Source: a virus. From it: DNA of 35,504 nucleotides. Below, piece after piece: positions 31,887-35,504 of this stretch. The translations under genes were made by a program, and so were the position numbers. Location: positions 1-35,504 of the IMG/VR virus record IMGVR_UViG_3300047375_001000; one strand, given 5' to 3'. Numbering within the stretch: the stretch's first letter is position 1; each line of letters opens with the position of its first letter. The notes beneath the pieces were generated by a model. It made no database searches and was not told the DNA's origin. It saw only the letters and a list, made by a program, of their open reading frames with translations.

Positions 31887-32331
31887 TCCTAATATGTATA
31901 ATACAGAATATGATGTCATTATAGACATTAAAATATTAGGAGACTTGAATAATAAATTATTTTGTACCTTCACCGATTTAGAGGGTCTAGATGCACTTAT
32001 AGAAAATATAAAATCTAAATATGATATTATATATAACAAACTTTTTGTACTAGAGATAGTAGGAAAAGATGAATACGTAATAACATATAATGTTGACCAA
32101 ACTAACTTAAATTCAATCCCCGAGAACACTATTTTAGTACATAGAAAAAAGGAATCTAATACCTTATATACTATTAATGCCCTAAACGAGTTAATTAAAA
32201 AATTAAACGGAGGTGTAGTAGATACTAAATATAGAGTTGATTGGCAACATTACAGAAATTGTATTTTACTTACACAACATAATGAGTTAAACCAACTCAA
32301 TACAAAAATTTACAAAATTATTGAACTATAG
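31864..32331 (+). CDS. Conserved phage protein of unknown function
   Basis: The frame gives 155 residues from ATG 31864 or 145 from ATG 31894 (MYNTEYDVI...). The later start avoids the 23-bp overlap and seems as likely. The core, ENTILVHRKKESNTLYTINALNELIKKLN, is what I recall from small proteins in marine T4-like phages with no assigned role. The C-terminal NCILLTQHNELNQLNTKIYKII resembles GFMICVTHSEALNALNTRII near residues 52-72 of the polymerase-like protein upstream, so the two may share a small domain. Ends just before the gp32 promoter. Confidence 0.65.
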   Translation: MTTILQNNPNMYNTEYDVIIDIKILGDLNNKLFCTFTDLEGLDALIENIKSKYDIIYNKLFVLEIVGKDEYVITYNVDQTNLNSIPENTILVHRKKESNTLYTINALNELIKKLNGGVVDTKYRVDWQHYRNCILLTQHNELNQLNTKIYKIIEL

Positions 32332-32363
32332 TTTGGCTCCCTAAATTTTAGTTCGTATATTAG
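32332..32363 (+). promoter_or_regulatory. Bacteroidetes-type promoter for gp32
   Basis: TTTG at 32332-32335, 20-nt spacer, TATATTAG at 32356-32363. A leader of about 40 nt separates it from the ATG at 32405. The -33 element abuts the stop codon of the preceding gene. Confidence 0.6.
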
Positions 32364-32404
32364 AGTTACATATAAACAGTTATAATTAAAAATAAGTTAC
32401 ATTT

Positions 32405-33241
32405 ATGGATTTATCAATGCTTAAACAGAAATTGGATACCCTCCAATCAAAACCACAGAGTGGTCAAAAGACCGATTACACAACAATTTTTTGGAGGCCT
32501 ACAGTAGGTAAACAACAAATTAGAATTGTACCATCTGCGTTCAATTCAGCTAACCCATTTACAGAACTTAAGTTCTATTATGGTATTACAAATAAGGTTA
32601 TGATTTCACCTCTTAATTTTGGTGATAAAGACCCTATTGCCTTATTCGCTAATAAACTACGTGAAGGTGAGTATAATAAAGAGAATTATGTACTTGCTAA
32701 AAAGTTAGATGCTAAAAACCGTACCTTTGTTCCCGTTGTAGTACGTGGAGAAGAAGATAAAGGTGTTAGATTATGGCAATTTGGAAAACAAGTATATGAA
32801 GAATTATTAGCACTTGCTGTTGATGATGAAATTGGAGATTATACAGATATTGTAAACGGTAGAGATATTACCGTAGAAACAGTAGGACCAGAATCAACTG
32901 GTACCCCTTATAATAAATCATCAGTACGTGTTAGATTAAAAACTTCACCACTTAGTGAAGATGCTTCATTAGTAGAAAAATGGACAAATGAACAACCAAA
33001 CCCAACAGATGGTTTGTTTAAACGTTATTCATTTGATGAAATGAAATCTGCTCTAGAAAAATGGTTATCACCAGAAGAAGATTCTGAAGAAGTTGTAGCA
33101 GCTCCTGTTGCACCAACTCCAAAACAACCAACAAATTTTAGTTTAGATACTACAAAAGCTAAACAAAGTAAAGTGGATCAATTTGATTCTTTATTTGATA
33201 GTAAAGATAGTACTATTAAAGTTGATGATCTACCTTTCTAA
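32405..33241 (+). CDS. 32: Single-stranded DNA-binding protein
   Basis: The 278-residue gp32-type SSB coats single-stranded DNA in replication, recombination and repair. Family features are an N-terminal basic cooperative-binding segment (MLKQKLDTLQSK), IFWRPTVGKQQIRIVPSAF, FYYGITNKVMISP, RLWQFGKQVYEELL and a flexible acidic tail ending DDLPF for partner binding. The zinc-binding His/Cys cluster of T4 gp32 is missing: there are no cysteines in the corresponding region. It heads an operon with uvsX three bases after its stop. A short inverted repeat (32431-32447) lies just after the start codon. Confidence 0.93.
   Translation: MDLSMLKQKLDTLQSKPQSGQKTDYTTIFWRPTVGKQQIRIVPSAFNSANPFTELKFYYGITNKVMISPLNFGDKDPIALFANKLREGEYNKENYVLAKKLDAKNRTFVPVVVRGEEDKGVRLWQFGKQVYEELLALAVDDEIGDYTDIVNGRDITVETVGPESTGTPYNKSSVRVRLKTSPLSEDASLVEKWTNEQPNPTDGLFKRYSFDEMKSALEKWLSPEEDSEEVVAAPVAPTPKQPTNFSLDTTKAKQSKVDQFDSLFDSKDSTIKVDDLPF
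32431..32447 (+). other. Inverted repeat 26 nt inside the gp32 coding region
   Basis: ATTGGA and TCCAAT form a 6-bp stem around TACCC. It is the weakest of three hairpins that sit at the same distance from the start codon in gp32, uvsX and rnh. Confidence 0.35.
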
Positions 33242-33243
33242 AT

Positions 33244-34317
33244 ATGGCGAAAAAAGTATCAAAGTCTCTCTCGGCAGCAGTGTCTGCCGAGATTAAGAGC
33301 AAATTTGATCTTAATAAATTTAAATCCTCTAAAGGTTTAAATAAAAACGTCAAATTTAAGGAACAACAATGGATACCATTATCCCCTGCCTTTCAAAAAG
33401 TAGCTGGAGTACCTGGTATACCAATGGGACACATTTCATTACTTAGAGGACATTCTGATACCGGAAAAACTACTGCATTACTTGAAGCAGCAGTATCTGC
33501 CCAAAATATGGGAATACTTCCAGTATTTATTATTACTGAGATGAAATGGAATTGGGAACATGCCGCTCAAATGGGGTTACAAGTTAACCTAATTAAAGAT
33601 GATGAAGGTAATGTTGTTGACTATGAGGGTAATTTTATATATGTTGATAGAGAAACTTTACATACAATTGAAGACGTAGCAGCATTTATTATGGATCTAC
33701 AGAACGAACAGAAAAAAGGTAATTTACCTTATGATTTAGCATTTTTCTGGGATAGTATTGGATCAATTCCCTGTGCAATGTCAGTTGAAAAATTAAAAAA
33801 TAATAATGAATGGAATGCAGGGGCAATGTCAACACAATTTGGTAACACAGTTAACCAAAGTATTGTAATGTCTCGTAAAGAATCATCACCATATACTAAT
33901 ACATTAATTGCAGTTAATAAAGTTTGGACAGCAAAAGCAGAATCACCTATGGGTCAGCCAAAAATGATGAATAAAGGTGGAATGGCAATGTGGTATGATG
34001 CTACATTTGTAGTTACATTTGGTAATATTTCAAATGCTGGTACATCTAAAATTAAAGCAATTAAAGGTGGTATGCAGGTAGAATGGGGTAAAAGAACGAA
34101 TTTACAGATTGATAAAAACCACGTTAATGGTATGCAATCAAGAGGTAAAATTGTTATGACAAACCACGGTTTTATCCAAGATACTGATAAAGATAAAAAT
34201 GCTTATAAAAAGGACCATGCAGATGAATGGTCTAAAATTCTAGGGGGAGGACAATTTAAGATTGTAGAAGACCAAGAAGACACAACACCCGTTCTTTACG
34301 ATGTAGAGGACTTATAG
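33244..34317 (+). CDS. uvsX: UvsX RecA-like recombinase
   Basis: The 357-residue strand-exchange ATPase (T4 UvsX has 391), which assembles on gp32-coated DNA and drives recombination-dependent replication. The Walker A loop GHSDTGKT is at residues 69-76, followed by FIITEMKWNWEHA and the Walker B-like strand DLAFFWDSIGSIP. MVEWGKRTNLQ-type residues (QVEWGKRTNLQIDKNHVNG) and SRGKIVMTNHGFI lie in the C-terminal half. It starts three bases after gp32 and ten bases before rnh. The first codons contain a strong hairpin (33269-33292). The recombinase is relevant to the repeat-rich fibre gene. Confidence 0.93.
   Translation: MAKKVSKSLSAAVSAEIKSKFDLNKFKSSKGLNKNVKFKEQQWIPLSPAFQKVAGVPGIPMGHISLLRGHSDTGKTTALLEAAVSAQNMGILPVFIITEMKWNWEHAAQMGLQVNLIKDDEGNVVDYEGNFIYVDRETLHTIEDVAAFIMDLQNEQKKGNLPYDLAFFWDSIGSIPCAMSVEKLKNNNEWNAGAMSTQFGNTVNQSIVMSRKESSPYTNTLIAVNKVWTAKAESPMGQPKMMNKGGMAMWYDATFVVTFGNISNAGTSKIKAIKGGMQVEWGKRTNLQIDKNHVNGMQSRGKIVMTNHGFIQDTDKDKNAYKKDHADEWSKILGGGQFKIVEDQEDTTPVLYDVEDL
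33269..33292 (+). other. Strong GC-rich hairpin 25 nt inside uvsX
   Basis: TCTCGGCAG and CTGCCGAGA form a perfect 9-bp stem around a 6-nt loop, an outlier in this AT-rich genome. It encodes SLSAAVSAEI. Its position inside the first ribosome footprint region suggests control of translation or mRNA processing. Confidence 0.6.
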
Positions 34318-34327
34318 AAAGTAAAAC

Positions 34328-35368
34328 ATGAAACATAAAGAATTATTTAGTCTACTGGACAGCGTCCAGGAGGATCAGGAAGAGACTATACAAAAGAAAC
34401 ATGATAGAGTACTAATTTTAGATGGTTTAAATCTATTTTTTAGAAACTTTGCTATGATGAATATGGTTAATCCTGATGGGGTTCACATTGGTGGATTAGG
34501 TGGGTTCTTCCGTTCTTTAGGTGCCATGATTAGACAAACAAATCCAACCTCTGTTTATGTAGTATTCGATGGAGCAGGTTCTACAACCAACCGAAAGAAC
34601 TTGCTCTCCGAATACAAAGGGACAAGAAATTTACAAAGGGTTACAAATTGGGAAGCATTTGATAATATTGAAGAAGAACATGATTCTAAAATCGATCAAA
34701 TAGTTCGTATTATACAATACCTTAAATTATTACCTGTAAAGACCACTATATTAGACAAGGTCGAAGCAGATGATATTATTGCAGTGTTAGCTGAAAAATT
34801 AGTTGAAAAACACAATTCAACTTGTTTTATAGTATCTTCAGATAAAGATTTCTTACAGTTAGTAACTGATAAAATTATTGTTTATAGGCCAATGGAGAAA
34901 GAATATTATACTCCAAAGGTAGTAGAAGAAAAATTTGGTTTAAAACCTTCTAATTTTATTTTACATAAAACATTATTAGGTGATAATTCAGATAATATTC
35001 AAGGTATTAAAGGATTAGGTGCTAAAGGCATATTTAAAAAATTCCCTGAATTAAAAACCCATGATTTAACCTTAGATGATATTTTCGATATATCAGCTAG
35101 GAAATTTAAAGATCATGTTGTATATTCACGCATAGTTCAGGAACAAGCTCGAATTGAAACTAATTATAAAGTTATGGATTTAAGTATTCCAATGATTGAT
35201 GATAGGGGAAAGGAGCATATAGATAATTTAATAGTAGAAGACTTCCCAGATTTTAATCCTGAAATGTTTGTTCAATTTTATAATGAAGACAAAATGGGTG
35301 GGATGATTAGGAATTTAGAAACATGGTTAAAAGATATATTTTCACAATTTAAAGGTTATAAAGATTGA
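34328..35368 (+). CDS. rnh: RNase H / 5'-3' exonuclease (T4 rnh, FEN-type)
   Basis: The 346-residue nuclease removes RNA primers and flaps (T4 RNase H has 305). Motifs in order: RVLILDGLNLFFRNF (first metal-binding Asp), YVVFDGAGSTTNRKNLLSEYKG (arch base with FDG), KVEADDIIAVLAEKL (EADD metal site), CFIVSSDKDFLQLV (S-DKDFxQL metal site) and LLGDNSDNIQGIKGLGAKGI (GDxSDNI plus helix-hairpin-helix DNA-binding loop). All the acidic residues expected for activity are visible. It follows uvsX by ten bases, and its stop overlaps the TTG start of the helicase gene. Confidence 0.92.
   Translation: MKHKELFSLLDSVQEDQEETIQKKHDRVLILDGLNLFFRNFAMMNMVNPDGVHIGGLGGFFRSLGAMIRQTNPTSVYVVFDGAGSTTNRKNLLSEYKGTRNLQRVTNWEAFDNIEEEHDSKIDQIVRIIQYLKLLPVKTTILDKVEADDIIAVLAEKLVEKHNSTCFIVSSDKDFLQLVTDKIIVYRPMEKEYYTPKVVEEKFGLKPSNFILHKTLLGDNSDNIQGIKGLGAKGIFKKFPELKTHDLTLDDIFDISARKFKDHVVYSRIVQEQARIETNYKVMDLSIPMIDDRGKEHIDNLIVEDFPDFNPEMFVQFYNEDKMGGMIRNLETWLKDIFSQFKGYKD
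34355..34369 (+). other. Tight hairpin 27 nt inside rnh
   Basis: CTGGAC-AGC-GTCCAG, a perfect 6-bp stem with a 3-nt loop, at the same distance from the start codon as the hairpin in uvsX. Confidence 0.45.
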
Positions 35369-35504
35369 CACTAAATAGTATAAATCAATACGGGCACGAT
35401 TTTCAAATAAAGGTTTTATCATCTTTATTAACTCATAAAGAGTTTTTAGTTAATATACATGATATTATTTCTGATGAATATTTTGAAAATCCCGCTCAAA
35501 AATG
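35365..35504 (+). CDS. 41: Replicative helicase gp41, N-terminal fragment
   Basis: The first 46 residues of a protein cut by the window edge. FQIKVLSSLLTHKEFLVNI and IISDEYFENPAQKW match the start of the DnaB-type helicase gp41 of T4-like phages (T4: LSHLIF..AYFSKV...DSEYFES). Upstream TAA at 35359-35361 closes the frame, so the start must be the TTG at 35365, which overlaps the rnh stop as TTGA. No Shine-Dalgarno sequence is present; translation is probably coupled to rnh. Confidence 0.75.
   Translation, partial: MTLNSINQYGHDFQIKVLSSLLTHKEFLVNIHDIISDEYFENPAQK

Overview
The window is a contiguous piece of a T4-like myovirus genome (contractile tail). All genes lie on the + strand and are tightly packed, often with 1-20 bp overlaps. 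Recognisable T4-type proteins are the neck and tail-completion proteins (gp14, gp15), tail sheath (gp18), tail tube (gp19), a gp26/gp51-type pair, a tape measure protein, baseplate proteins, ssDNA-binding protein (gp32), recombinase (UvsX), RNase H/5'-3' exonuclease and the start of the gp41 helicase. The DNA is AT-rich. Most starts have an A/T-rich leader and no Shine-Dalgarno sequence. Five genes are preceded by TTTG-like / 20 nt / TATATT-R elements that resemble the Bacteroidetes sigma promoter (TTTG ... TAnnTTTG). A PKD plus BspA-type repeat protein also fits. I therefore infer a phage of a Bacteroidetes (probably marine flavobacterial) host; no host gene is present to prove it.

Layout. 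1-1593: end of an upstream gene, then gp14 and gp15. 1597-9678: a 2693-residue fibre with 593 uninterrupted Gly-X-Y triplets, then a cysteine-rich repeat domain of about 36 units and a C-terminal tail-fibre domain. 9696-15977: an accessory cassette with three different sulfotransferases, two glycosyltransferases, an APS kinase, a HAD phosphatase, a small HxGH nucleotidyltransferase and a DUF2061-like membrane protein, interspersed with two paralogous small late genes. 16003-22640: small coiled-coil protein, sheath, tube, an overlapping gp26/gp51-type pair with a candidate frameshift site, tape measure and a small protein. 22648-30564: baseplate/hub and adhesin-like proteins. 30615-35504: replication and recombination block, including an unexpectedly short family-A polymerase-like protein.

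The most interesting reading is that the region between gp15 and gp18 is a coherent system. A giant Thr-rich, almost proline-free collagen-like fibre lies beside enzymes that could make the sulfate donor PAPS (APS kinase), build a glycan (two glycosyltransferases, perhaps an activated sugar made by the nucleotidyltransferase/HAD pair) and sulfate it (three sulfotransferases). I propose either sulfated glycosylation of the phage's own fibre, by analogy with Thr-glycosylated bacterial collagens such as BclA, or sulfation of host surface glycans during infection. The sequence does not decide between them.

Two kinds of upstream element sort the genes. The TTTG-N20-TATATT type precedes the sulfotransferase, glycosyltransferase, APS kinase, polymerase-like and gp32 genes. 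An ATATTTATAATAAA element precedes the sheath, tube, chaperone, tape measure and small structural genes. This suggests that the modifying enzymes are expressed before or independently of the virion proteins.
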